Positions 24,025-32,255 of a stretch of DNA of 64,000 nt are shown one piece after another. The DNA is from Bacteroidaceae bacterium (GTDB lineage: Bacteria; Bacteroidota; Bacteroidia; Bacteroidales; Bacteroidaceae): positions 1 to 64,000 of the forward strand of contig JAFZVY010000085.1 in NCBI GenBank assembly GCA_017617575.1, written 5' to 3'. Below the pieces are notes generated by a model that worked only from the letters and a program-made list of their open reading frames with translations, had not been told where the DNA came from and made no database searches. Positions within the stretch are counted from its first letter, which is position 1. The number at the start of each line of letters is the position of its first letter. The position numbers and the translations under genes were made by a program.

Positions 24025-26538
24025 TCATTTCACGAGCTGAACATCATAGTTTATTTCTGCAGGATTGTTCGTCATGCGCATGATGAGAGGAAGGTTGATG
24101 TCCTTCCTTATCCACATCTCCGCACCTTCTACGTTGTCCTTGATATGGAGAAGGGAATCGTCGGAATCTATGAGGACAAAGTCGGTATTGTTGATACGGC
24201 ATTTGCCATTATTGACAATGTCATTATATGCATCCCTTGATATGATACCGAATAGGTCTGTGGCTGGCAGGCCTATGTGTTGTCCGTCAAGGGGCTGGAT
24301 ATAACTGATGTTCGTTGCGTGGGCACGTGCAGAGGCAGACATGGTATAGTCGCCTTCCCAATACTTGAGATTACGCTTTATGCCCCATCTGAGGACGAGT
24401 TGTCCGTCTGCTGTCTCGTTAAACGTGACATCAAAACGGCGTGTTTGTCCGTGTAGCTTATAGACAAAGCGGTATGCCTGTGGCTTTTGTATGCATAGTT
24501 CGCCACCCTTGAGTAATTGAGAGTGGGTAATCCTATTGTCTTGTAGTGGTTCTCCGTTAAAGAAAGCCTGACTCTTATTGCCCTTTATGGTCTTTATCTT
24601 AACGTTCTTGCCATTGTCCAAGGTTATGGTGAGGCTGTCGAAAAGAGGCTCATGTATGACGTAATAGTCATGTCCTGCATTAGGATAAAGTCCCATCATG
24701 TGGAAGGCAAGCCAACTGGACATGGCTCCTCCGTCATCATTTCCCGGAATGCCATCCACTTTGTCGCTATAGTGGTTCTTTATTATTGACTTCACACGAT
24801 ATGTAGTCTTGTCTGGACGTCCTACCCAATGGTAGAGGCAAGGCGTGAGGAATGAAGGCTCGTTTGCCACGTTATAATATCCGTTTGCAAAGAACATATC
24901 AAGTCTTCGCTCAAATGCTTCCTTGCCGCCACAAGCATCTATGAGTCCTGTTATGTCGTGAGGTATGTTGAATGAGTATTCCCAACTGCTTGCCTCATAG
25001 AAGAAACAGTCCCACCAAGCGCAATACCATGGACCTTCATAGCTTACGTCTGGTGTGTAGTGAAACTTCTGTGAATTCAGTTTGCTGTGTCCGAAAGGTA
25101 CGGAGTCAAGCCACTCGCCTTTCTCGTTGCGTGGCATGATGAATCCCTTGGCACCATTATGTTCATAGTCCTTGCGCCATAGATTCTTCCAACGCTCGCT
25201 CTGTGCCATGTATTTGTCGTATTCCTTCTGCTTGCCAAGGTGCTTTGCCACTTGTGCAATAGACCAGTCGCAGAAAGCGTACTCCACGGTACGGTTTCCT
25301 CCTCTTGCCACTCCGTATGGAACATAGCCGAGGGTGTTGTATTCCTTCAAGCCTCCGCGTCCTTCAGCCTCGTCATCCTTTGGGGCTACTGTAGCATCCT
25401 TTATCATTGCCTCAAGTGCGAGCTTATAGTCAAGCTTCAATCCCTTGGCAAGTGCGTCGGCTATGACTATCTCGGCATTACTTCCGCCTTGTGTCCTTCC
25501 GTTTGAGTTTCCGCTACGTGCATCCGGCATGTAGCCTGTCTGCTTGTATATGTCGAGCAAGGAGCTTGCTATGGCTGTAGCTCTCTCTGGGTCAATAAGC
25601 GATAGCAAGGGAGTGCTTGTTCGGTACGTGTCCCAGATGGCGTAATAGTCGTCGTAGAGACCGTTGTCCTTTGTACGGTCAACAGGCATGAGCATGGTGT
25701 GGTACAAGGCTGTGTAGAACATCCTTTTCTCACGTTCAGGTGTACTTTCTGCAAGTTGTACCTTGCCAAGCACCCTTTCCCATTTTGCTATGCACTCGTC
25801 GTATGTCCTTTGGAAGTCCCAATGAGGAATGTCCTCTTCGAGGTTCTTCCTTGCCTTTTCTTCCGAAACGAAACTTATACCAACCTTTATTTCTGCCACG
25901 TCATTTGTCGTGCCTTCGGTCTTCTTCATCTGTGCGTAGAAGAACACCTTGTATGGTGCACCATTGTTCCAGCCTCCGCTTATGCATTGCCATCCGCATA
26001 CTGTATTGGCTTTTGGACTCCAGCTCTTGCTATCCTCATATTGCTGTGCCTCACGTGCTTTTGGTACGGGATTCTTTCCGAGGAAATGCTGGAGGTCAAA
26101 GTTAAGCTTGACGAGCGAAGCGTGTGGAATGGTTATGCGATAGTATGATGCACGTTCAGCCGTTGTTATCTCCACCTTTGCCTTGCTCTCCTGAAGGTTG
26201 CAAGCATAGTATCCAAGTCGTATGTCCTCCGACGTGCGATGTTGTGGAGTGCCGAACACGTCAAGCAGGATGTTGCCATATTTAGGTCCACCACCAGTAC
26301 CACTCACGTGTGTCTGGGAGAAGCCGCTCACCATGGCAGGCATGGCTTCCCATCCAGCGTTATTGTCCACTCCGCAGTCAGGTCCTGGCTTTACCATTCC
26401 GTATGGACAGCTTGGACCTATGAACACACGACCTAATCCCTCACTTCCTATGCGAGGGTCAACGTAATCCGTCACCTTGCCTTGTGCATAAGTGCAGATG
26501 GAAATGAACGTGAGAAGTAATGATAGTATTATGCGCAT
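24025..26538 (-). CDS. glycoside hydrolase family 92 (alpha-mannosidase type)
   Basis: GH92 enzymes are calcium-dependent exo-alpha-mannosidases acting on N-glycan or yeast mannan chains. The 837-residue protein has a signal peptide (1-18), the N-terminal beta-sandwich opening with DYVDPRIGSEGLG and CPYGMVKPGPD, then the (alpha/alpha)6 domain with RSGNSNGRTQGGSNAE and the catalytic region GIPGNDDGGAMSSW. A C-terminal tail of about 100 residues after the usual end (from roughly 735) is extra and unassigned. It stands alone next to repeats and does not sit with a SusC/SusD pair. Linkage specificity cannot be inferred. Confidence 0.9.
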   Translation of the reverse strand: MRIILSLLLTFISICTYAQGKVTDYVDPRIGSEGLGRVFIGPSCPYGMVKPGPDCGVDNNAGWEAMPAMVSGFSQTHVSGTGGGPKYGNILLDVFGTPQHRTSEDIRLGYYACNLQESKAKVEITTAERASYYRITIPHASLVKLNFDLQHFLGKNPVPKAREAQQYEDSKSWSPKANTVCGWQCISGGWNNGAPYKVFFYAQMKKTEGTTNDVAEIKVGISFVSEEKARKNLEEDIPHWDFQRTYDECIAKWERVLGKVQLAESTPEREKRMFYTALYHTMLMPVDRTKDNGLYDDYYAIWDTYRTSTPLLSLIDPERATAIASSLLDIYKQTGYMPDARSGNSNGRTQGGSNAEIVIADALAKGLKLDYKLALEAMIKDATVAPKDDEAEGRGGLKEYNTLGYVPYGVARGGNRTVEYAFCDWSIAQVAKHLGKQKEYDKYMAQSERWKNLWRKDYEHNGAKGFIMPRNEKGEWLDSVPFGHSKLNSQKFHYTPDVSYEGPWYCAWWDCFFYEASSWEYSFNIPHDITGLIDACGGKEAFERRLDMFFANGYYNVANEPSFLTPCLYHWVGRPDKTTYRVKSIIKNHYSDKVDGIPGNDDGGAMSSWLAFHMMGLYPNAGHDYYVIHEPLFDSLTITLDNGKNVKIKTIKGNKSQAFFNGEPLQDNRITHSQLLKGGELCIQKPQAYRFVYKLHGQTRRFDVTFNETADGQLVLRWGIKRNLKYWEGDYTMSASARAHATNISYIQPLDGQHIGLPATDLFGIISRDAYNDIVNNGKCRINNTDFVLIDSDDSLLHIKDNVEGAEMWIRKDINLPLIMRMTNNPAEINYDVQLVK

Positions 26539-26542
26539 TCTT

Positions 26543-26691
26543 TTTAATTAAGATTTAAGAATTAAGAACTAAGCGAAGCGGTCTCACTGACCGCAGGGAA
26601 GTAATTAAGATTTTGGTTGATTAATTATTGTGAATTCAGAATGTTACGATGACGTTAATTATGAATTCAGAATTGTGAATTATGAATTATC
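26543..26691. repeat. 7-bp arrays and the second copy of a 52-bp repeat
   Basis: Upstream of the GH92 gene are TTAAGAA-type heptamers, the dispersed 52-bp repeat (26562-26613, first copy at 6295-6346) and a second heptamer array of the AATTCAG/AATTATG kind (about 26664-26691). Confidence 0.65.
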
Positions 26692-26698
26692 AAAGGTA

Positions 26699-26773
26699 GT
26701 CTCTCAAACTATCAATAGTCTGCAAACGGACTATCGATAGTTTGCATTACAGACTATTGATAGTTTGAGAGAC
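26699..26773. repeat. 24-bp inverted repeat with a third internal copy
   Basis: Perfect 24-bp arms (26699-26722 and 26750-26773) enclose a third related word with the palindrome CTATCGATAG at its centre. The core word CAAACTAT-N-GATAGTTTG thus occurs in three forms within 75 bp. It lies between the murF-alr stop and the GH92 gene and could be a terminator or protein-binding array. Confidence 0.75.
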
Positions 26774-26803
26774 CCTATTTGTTACGGCTTTTTTGCCCAT
26801 GTA

Positions 26804-29332
26804 TTACTCCTGTACAAACACATGCTGAACGCGGGTTGAGACACCTGTGAGTACCTCGTAAGGTATGGTGCCTATCACGTCACTAAGAGTTGTAACAGGA
26901 AGCTCGTCGCCGAAGATGATGGCATAGTCGCCTACCTTGCAGTCGATGTCCGTAACGTCAATCATACATACGTCCATGCAGATGTTGCCCACGTACTCAG
27001 CCTTCTTGCCGTTCACGAGACAGTAACAATGTCTGTTGCCAAGGTGACGGTCAAGTCCGTCTGCATATCCTACAGGGATGGCAGCAATACGACTGTCGCG
27101 CTCAAGCACGGTGCGACGGCTGTAGCCTATGGAGTCGCCAGCAGGCACGTCACGTATCTGTAGGATGGTTGTCTTGAGAGTAGCCACGTTGTGGATGACC
27201 TCGTTGTTTCGTGGGTTGATACCATAGAGACCAAGTCCAAGACGGCACATGTCAAGATGATACTGTGGGAAATGTTCGATACCTGCAGAGTTGCAGATAT
27301 GACGTATAATCTTATGTGAATAAGCAGCCTGTAATTCCTTGCTACCCTTGTCGAACAACTCAAACTGATGGTGAGAGAACTCGTCAAACTCGTCTCCGTC
27401 GCTTCCCACGAAATGGCTGAATACGGAGCAAGGCACGAGTGCCGTCTGACGCTTCAGTCGCTCTATGAGGCGAGGCATATCCTTCTCTGGGTTGAATCCG
27501 AGACGGTGCATACCTGTGTCGAGCTTGATGTGGACAGGGAAGTTTGTTATACCTTCCTTCTCTGCTGCATGTATAAGGGCATCGAGAAGCTCAAAGCTGA
27601 ACACCTCAGGTTCGAGACGATAGTCAAAGAGCATCTTGAACGATGTCATCTCTGGGTTCATAATCATGATGTTGCTCGTGATACCTGCCTTGCGGAGGTC
27701 GGCACCCTCGTCTGCCACAGCCACGGCAAGGTAGTCAACACCAGCATCCTGAAGGGTCTTGCTTGTCTCAAGCGAGCCTACTCCGTAAGCACTTGCCTTT
27801 ACCATGCACACAAGCTTAGTCTCTGGCTTCATGAACTGACGGTAGTAGTTCACGTTCTCCTTGAGTGCGGAGAGGTTGACCTCAAGGATGGTCTGGTGAA
27901 CCTTGAGTGTGAGATAGTCGGAAACCTTGTCGAAGGAGAACTTACGCGCACCCTTGATAAGGATGAACTCGTTGCGAAGGTTGGTGAACACGTCGCTCAC
28001 GAGAAGCTCGTCCGTATTCTTGAATCCGTGGAACTCCATAGGGAAGTAACCACCGCACATGCTTATCTCCTCGCCCACGCCTATTACCTTCTGTATGCCG
28101 CGGCTCTTAGCCATCTGAGCCACACGTCCATAGAGGCTCTTTGGCGACTCTCCACTCTGGAGGATGTCGGAGAGTATGAGCGTGCGTGTCTGTTCCTTCT
28201 TGTCAGGACGACGGTACATGAAGTCGAGAGCTATGTCAAGACTCTGTACGTCGCTGTTGTATGTATCGTTAATGAGTGTACAGTTGTTAATACCGTCCTT
28301 TACCTCCATACGCATGGCAACAGGCTCGAGGTGTGACATTCTCTCGCAAAGGTCGTCTATGCTGAGCGAGTGAATGGAACGAGGACTACCGTTGTTCTGC
28401 TCCACGTACTCGCGGAAGGCGAGGATGACGGCAAAGCAAGTGATGGAGTTCTCTATGGCTGCGTTATCTATGAAGTTGATGGTGTATTGACCTATCTCTC
28501 CACGATACTCAAACTTGACGGTTGTCCTATTGTCCTCCTTCTCCACGCTACGTATGGTGAGGTTGCAGTCGTTGTCTGCATTATTCCATGTGAAACGCTC
28601 CACGTTAGTAGGAATCATGGCAGAGCAACGCTTGATGGTTGTGTCCGAATAGTTGAGCACAACGTTCTTACAGTTCTGGAAGAGCTTCATCTTCTCCGTA
28701 CACTTGATGTCGTATGAGAGGAAGTTCTTCTGGTGAGCCTCACCCACGTTTGTTATGACACCAATGGTTGGCTTCACGATGGACTCTATCTTTTCCATCT
28801 CGCCCACCTCGCTTATACCTGCCTCTATGATGGCAAAGTCATTATGCTTGTTGATGAGCCAGAGGCTGAGAGGCACGCCCACCTGTGAGTTGAAGCTACG
28901 AGGAGAGCGGCACACGTTATAGTCGGTAGAGAGGAGCTGGTAGAGCCATTCCTTGACCGTAGTCTTACCGTTAGAGCCTGTTATGGCTATGATAGGTGTG
29001 TCAAGCTGGTTGCGATGGTATGCAGCCAACTGTTGTATAGACTTGAGTGAAGAATCGACCACGAGGAAATTGGCATCTTTCATCGTGTCATACTCCTTGT
29101 GAGTCACGAAGCTGCTCTTGCTTTCCACCACGTAGTTCTTCACGCCACGCTTATATAGTTCTGCTATGTATTTATGTCCATCATTCTTCTGCGTTTTCAT
29201 TGCGAAGAATAATGTCTCTTCAGGGAAACAAAGTGAACGGCTGTCTATAAGCAGCCAGTTGATTGTATTTTCGTTCTTGCCAATTCGTTTTGCACCGATT
29301 ATCTTGGCTATATCTGAAATGCTGTAATGCAT
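26804..29332 (-). CDS. bifunctional MurF ligase / alanine racemase
   Basis: The 842-residue fusion couples production of D-Ala with addition of D-Ala-D-Ala to the UDP-MurNAc tripeptide in peptidoglycan synthesis. The MurF half (about 1-470) has the ATP loop TGSNGKTT (118-125) and the family motif NDTYNSD. The Alr half (about 475-842) has the PLP lysine Lys512 in MVKASAYG and the catalytic-tyrosine region GDSIGYSRR. This fusion is well known in Bacteroidota and is one of the lineage signs here. Cytosolic; no close operon partner. Confidence 0.95.
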   Translation of the reverse strand: MHYSISDIAKIIGAKRIGKNENTINWLLIDSRSLCFPEETLFFAMKTQKNDGHKYIAELYKRGVKNYVVESKSSFVTHKEYDTMKDANFLVVDSSLKSIQQLAAYHRNQLDTPIIAITGSNGKTTVKEWLYQLLSTDYNVCRSPRSFNSQVGVPLSLWLINKHNDFAIIEAGISEVGEMEKIESIVKPTIGVITNVGEAHQKNFLSYDIKCTEKMKLFQNCKNVVLNYSDTTIKRCSAMIPTNVERFTWNNADNDCNLTIRSVEKEDNRTTVKFEYRGEIGQYTINFIDNAAIENSITCFAVILAFREYVEQNNGSPRSIHSLSIDDLCERMSHLEPVAMRMEVKDGINNCTLINDTYNSDVQSLDIALDFMYRRPDKKEQTRTLILSDILQSGESPKSLYGRVAQMAKSRGIQKVIGVGEEISMCGGYFPMEFHGFKNTDELLVSDVFTNLRNEFILIKGARKFSFDKVSDYLTLKVHQTILEVNLSALKENVNYYRQFMKPETKLVCMVKASAYGVGSLETSKTLQDAGVDYLAVAVADEGADLRKAGITSNIMIMNPEMTSFKMLFDYRLEPEVFSFELLDALIHAAEKEGITNFPVHIKLDTGMHRLGFNPEKDMPRLIERLKRQTALVPCSVFSHFVGSDGDEFDEFSHHQFELFDKGSKELQAAYSHKIIRHICNSAGIEHFPQYHLDMCRLGLGLYGINPRNNEVIHNVATLKTTILQIRDVPAGDSIGYSRRTVLERDSRIAAIPVGYADGLDRHLGNRHCYCLVNGKKAEYVGNICMDVCMIDVTDIDCKVGDYAIIFGDELPVTTLSDVIGTIPYEVLTGVSTRVQHVFVQE

Positions 29333-29349
29333 AGTCCTAAAAAATTAGG

Positions 29350-29516
29350 CCCCCACCTAACCTCCCCGAGGGGAGGGATGCCATCCGGAATCAGGCGAAG
29401 GATTGTTTATATGTTTAATTATTCATCTAATAATAAAGTGCCAGAGCGTTAACCATGTGCCATTAGTCACTCACTCGTCCAGTCTCCCTCCCCTTGGGGA
29501 GGGCTGGGGTGGGGCT
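29350..29516. repeat. two CCTCCCC/GGGGAGG inverted repeats
   Basis: The gap between murF-alr and the M16 gene contains two GC-rich palindromes (about 29357-29378 and 29486-29503). The second carries the ATTAGTCAC word that accompanies this family elsewhere, and ends at the M16 stop codon. Confidence 0.6.
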
Positions 29517-29517
29517 C

Positions 29518-30789
29518 TTACTTAAACACGAGTGTTACGAGTCTTTCCTCTGCCAGTATCTCCTTTGCCACTTCGTGCAGTCTCTCTGGAGTGACCTTGT
29601 GCAGCTGGGTGTATGTATCTTCCATTCCCTCAAACTTGTTGTAGTGGAGGAAGCACTTAGCCATGTCGAGGGCATAGTTCTCGAAGTTGTCACAAGCCAC
29701 GCCTATCTGACCTTCTATCTGCTTCATGTAGGCTGCGAACTGTCGTTCGGATAGTGGGGCAGCCATAAGCTTGTCAAGCTCCTTGCGCACAATCTTGATG
29801 CACTTGTTCACATCCTCCTCGTCACATCCGAAGTAGATGGCAAAGGTACTTGTGTCCGTATAGTTCGTGAGTGAACTCTCTACCGTATATACAAGTCCCT
29901 TGTGCTCGCGAAGTGCTATGTTGAGACGTGAGTTCATGCCAGGTCCTCCGAGTATGTTGTTGAGGAAGTACATCACGATACGGTTGCTTGACTCCGAAGA
30001 GTAAGCAGGACAACCAATCATGACGTGTGCCTGATGCGTGTCACGGTTCTCCACTATGGTCTTGCCTGCCGAAGCACATAATGGCGGAGGTGGCGGGGGC
30101 GGAGCATCAGCCTTCTCGCTATTGGCGTCAGGCTTCCCGTCTTTTGTTATCTTTGTTCCCTCGTTGCCAAAGTGTTTCTTGGCAAGACGGACAACATCGT
30201 TAAACTTAACCGCACCAAAGACGAAGAGTACCATCTTGTCCGGACGATAGAGACGGTTGACGAATGTCTTGGCATCATCCGACGTGAAGCGTCGCACGTT
30301 CTCCGGTGTGCCGAGTATATCGTGTCCAAGTGAAGAGTTCTCGTATATTATATCCTCGAACTTGTCGAAGATAAGCTCTGAAGGTGAGTCATTGTAGCTC
30401 TCTATCTCGTCCACTATGACCTCCGACTCCTTGTCTATCTCGCTCTGTGGATAGGTGCTGTGGAACACGATATCCGCCAATAGCTCTATGGCACGTGGCA
30501 GATGTTCCTTGAGAAAAGCAGAATAGACAACCGTCTCTTCCTTGTTGGTATAGGCATTAAGGTCGCCTCCCACACTCTCCAGACGGTTGATGATATGCCA
30601 AGCCTTACGGCGTTCCGTTCCCTTGAACATCATGTGTTCGCAGAAGTGAGCCATTCCATGTTCCGTTTCAAGCTCGTCACGTGTACCGGCATCTATGGAC
30701 ACTCCACAATACGCCACATTGGTTGGTGATGATATGTGGATTATCCTTAGCCCGTTATCAAGTGTATATGTATTGCTTGTTTCTGTCAT
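29518..30789 (-). CDS. M16-family zinc peptidase
   Basis: This insulinase/processing-peptidase-type protein has the inverted zinc motif HFCEH (residues 48-52) and a downstream Glu-rich segment with NKEETVVYSAF. At 423 residues it is the one-chain, two-domain form common in bacteria (PqqL/YmxG type), without a signal peptide. A run of seven prolines at 230-236, preceded by a hydrophilic stretch (about 213-228), sits between the two halves and probably forms the interdomain linker. Substrate is unknown. It heads no obvious operon. Confidence 0.9.
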   Translation of the reverse strand: MTETSNTYTLDNGLRIIHISSPTNVAYCGVSIDAGTRDELETEHGMAHFCEHMMFKGTERRKAWHIINRLESVGGDLNAYTNKEETVVYSAFLKEHLPRAIELLADIVFHSTYPQSEIDKESEVIVDEIESYNDSPSELIFDKFEDIIYENSSLGHDILGTPENVRRFTSDDAKTFVNRLYRPDKMVLFVFGAVKFNDVVRLAKKHFGNEGTKITKDGKPDANSEKADAPPPPPPPLCASAGKTIVENRDTHQAHVMIGCPAYSSESSNRIVMYFLNNILGGPGMNSRLNIALREHKGLVYTVESSLTNYTDTSTFAIYFGCDEEDVNKCIKIVRKELDKLMAAPLSERQFAAYMKQIEGQIGVACDNFENYALDMAKCFLHYNKFEGMEDTYTQLHKVTPERLHEVAKEILAEERLVTLVFK

Positions 30790-30792
30790 TTC

Positions 30793-30950
30793 TTTGAGTT
30801 TTTAAGTTTTTAGGTTTTTGAGTTTTTAAGTTTTTATGTTTTTGAGTTTTTATGTTCTTGCGGATAGCATTTTCCGCGAAAACTAAAAAACTTAAAAACT
30901 CACTCCCGTGAAAACTAAAAAACTTAAAAACTCAAAAACTTACAAACTTA
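30793..30950. repeat. 8-bp arrays forming a long hairpin
   Basis: Units of the kind GAGTTTTT, AAGTTTTT and ATGTTTTT repeat every 8 bp (about 30793-30858), and complementary units (AAAAACTT, AAAAACTC) follow at about 30880-30950. The second array runs into the stop codon of the chromate-type transporter. Confidence 0.65.
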
Positions 30951-31526
30951 ATAAATTATCAATCCTGCAAGTCCGCAAAGGAGAATCATCAGTATTGGAT
31001 GAATCTTGAATTTGCGTGTTCCGAAGAATGAGAACAGGAAGATGAGTATGCTTACTATAAACACAAACGTAGATTCCTTTGGATTGCCGAAGTTCTCCTC
31101 GGACATGAGCATGATGGCTGCCGACACGAGTAATCCTACTATGGCAGGACGTAGTGCGCTGAATACGGATTGTACACCTCTTGACTTACTATGTTTCAAG
31201 AGTGCTTTGCTCACCAATATCATGAGGATGAAAGGAAGCCAGATGATACTGAGCGAAGCTATTATAGCTCCAAGTACAGCCATCCACTCAGGGTAGCCCT
31301 CGTTGATGACAGCCGTATAACCTGCGTACGTGGCACAGTTGATACCTATAGGTCCCGGTGTTGACTGGCTTACGGCCACTATGTCCGTAAACTCGCTTAC
31401 CGTGAGCCAATGGTTCTTATACACCACCTCGTTTTGTATAAGTGAAAGCATAGCATATCCTCCACCAAAATTGAAGATACCTATCTTTGAAAATACTATG
31501 AATAACTTTAGAAATACCATACCCAC
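30948..31526 (-). CDS. half-size chromate-type transporter (CHR domain)
   Basis: The 192-residue membrane protein has a single CHR domain: a conserved N-terminus (FSKIGIFNFGGGYAML), the SQSTPGPIGINCATYAGY segment and about six hydrophobic helices. Half-size CHR proteins work as pairs, and a second, similar gene lies 16 bp upstream on the same strand. The family exports chromate in some bacteria, but in anaerobes the natural substrate is often unknown. Confidence 0.88.
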   Translation of the reverse strand: MGMVFLKLFIVFSKIGIFNFGGGYAMLSLIQNEVVYKNHWLTVSEFTDIVAVSQSTPGPIGINCATYAGYTAVINEGYPEWMAVLGAIIASLSIIWLPFILMILVSKALLKHSKSRGVQSVFSALRPAIVGLLVSAAIMLMSEENFGNPKESTFVFIVSILIFLFSFFGTRKFKIHPILMILLCGLAGLIIY

Positions 31527-31530
31527 CCGT

Positions 31531-31565
31531 AACTTTTAACTTTTAATTTTTAACTTTTAATTTCC
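31531..31565. repeat. 7-bp array across a stop codon
   Basis: Units CTTTTAA, CTTTTAA, TTTTTAA, CTTTTAA, TTTCCC lie between the two transporter genes, and encode the last residues (LKVKN) and stop of the upstream gene. The array has therefore become part of the coding region. Confidence 0.6.
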
Positions 31566-32082
31566 CATAGGCGTACCCGCCAACTCCGGCAGCTACGATG
31601 CACCATATAGGTGAGACGCCGAAGGCACAGATGAGTAGGGCGCATACGACTGGAATCCATGCGTTGTACCAGTTTATCTTTGCCGACTTTGCCATGTTGA
31701 AGCAAGGGGCAAGGATAAGCGCAACCACACAAGGACGGACACCCATGAAGAATTTCTCCACGTATATGTTGTCCTTGAATGTCTGGAAGAACATGGCGAT
31801 AAGCAAGATGGCTATGATGGAAGGACCTGCCACTCCGAGAGCAGACACTATGCCTCCCTTTATGCCCTTGAACTTATAGCCTATGTGCGACGCCATGTCT
31901 ATTGCGAAAAGACCCGGCGTACTTTGTGCCACCACAAGGATGTCTATAAACTCCTCGTGCGTGAGCCATTGTTTCTTGTCAACAATCTCCTTTTCCATTA
32001 TTGGAACCATGGCGTAACCTCCACCAAGCGTGAAGCCCCCAATCTTGGAGAATGTGGTAAATAGTTCTGTATATATGCCCAT
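31543..32082 (-). CDS. half-size chromate-type transporter (CHR domain), partner
   Basis: This 179-residue protein is the upstream partner of the pair. It shows the same N-terminal FSKIGGFTLGGGYAMV and the QSTPGLFAIDMASHIGY loop, and about six membrane helices. The two genes differ enough to be the N-terminal-like and C-terminal-like halves of the full-length ChrA layout. They are followed, not preceded, by other metabolism genes; no chromate regulator is adjacent. Confidence 0.88.
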   Translation of the reverse strand: MGIYTELFTTFSKIGGFTLGGGYAMVPIMEKEIVDKKQWLTHEEFIDILVVAQSTPGLFAIDMASHIGYKFKGIKGGIVSALGVAGPSIIAILLIAMFFQTFKDNIYVEKFFMGVRPCVVALILAPCFNMAKSAKINWYNAWIPVVCALLICAFGVSPIWCIVAAGVGGYAYGKLKVKN

Positions 32083-32093
32083 TAGTAAATTTT

Positions 32094-32190
32094 GGCCCCC
32101 TCCCCATCCCTCCCACGAGGGGAGGGTGACTAATGCAAGAGACCTTATTCTTGATTTTTTAAGTTTCTTGAGTTTTTAAGTTTTTTAGTT
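32094..32190. repeat. GC-rich inverted repeat and 8-bp array
   Basis: A CCCCCTCCCC...GGGGAGGG palindrome with the TGACTAATGCAA tail (32094-32137) is followed by octamers of the AAGTTTTT kind (about 32158-32190). Confidence 0.55.
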
Positions 32191-32194
32191 CTCG

Positions 32195-32255
32195 TTTAAA
32201 AACCAATGACGGTTTCAAACGTTATTACTCATTACTAATTACTCATTTCTCATTG
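32195..32255. repeat. GACGGT-CAAACG element and 7-bp array across a stop codon
   Basis: A short imperfect palindrome (TTTAAAAACC/GGTTTCAAA) is followed by ACGTTATTACTCATT and heptamers (ATTACTC, ATTACTA, ATTACTC, ATTTCTC). The array encodes the last residues (MRNE) and stop of the P-type ATPase. Related elements are at 51611 and 52878. Confidence 0.55.

Noticed and set aside
27368..28336. Long plus-strand frame opposite murF-alr
   Set aside because: It is the complement of a certain enzyme gene, rich in Leu, His and Val as expected for an antisense shadow.
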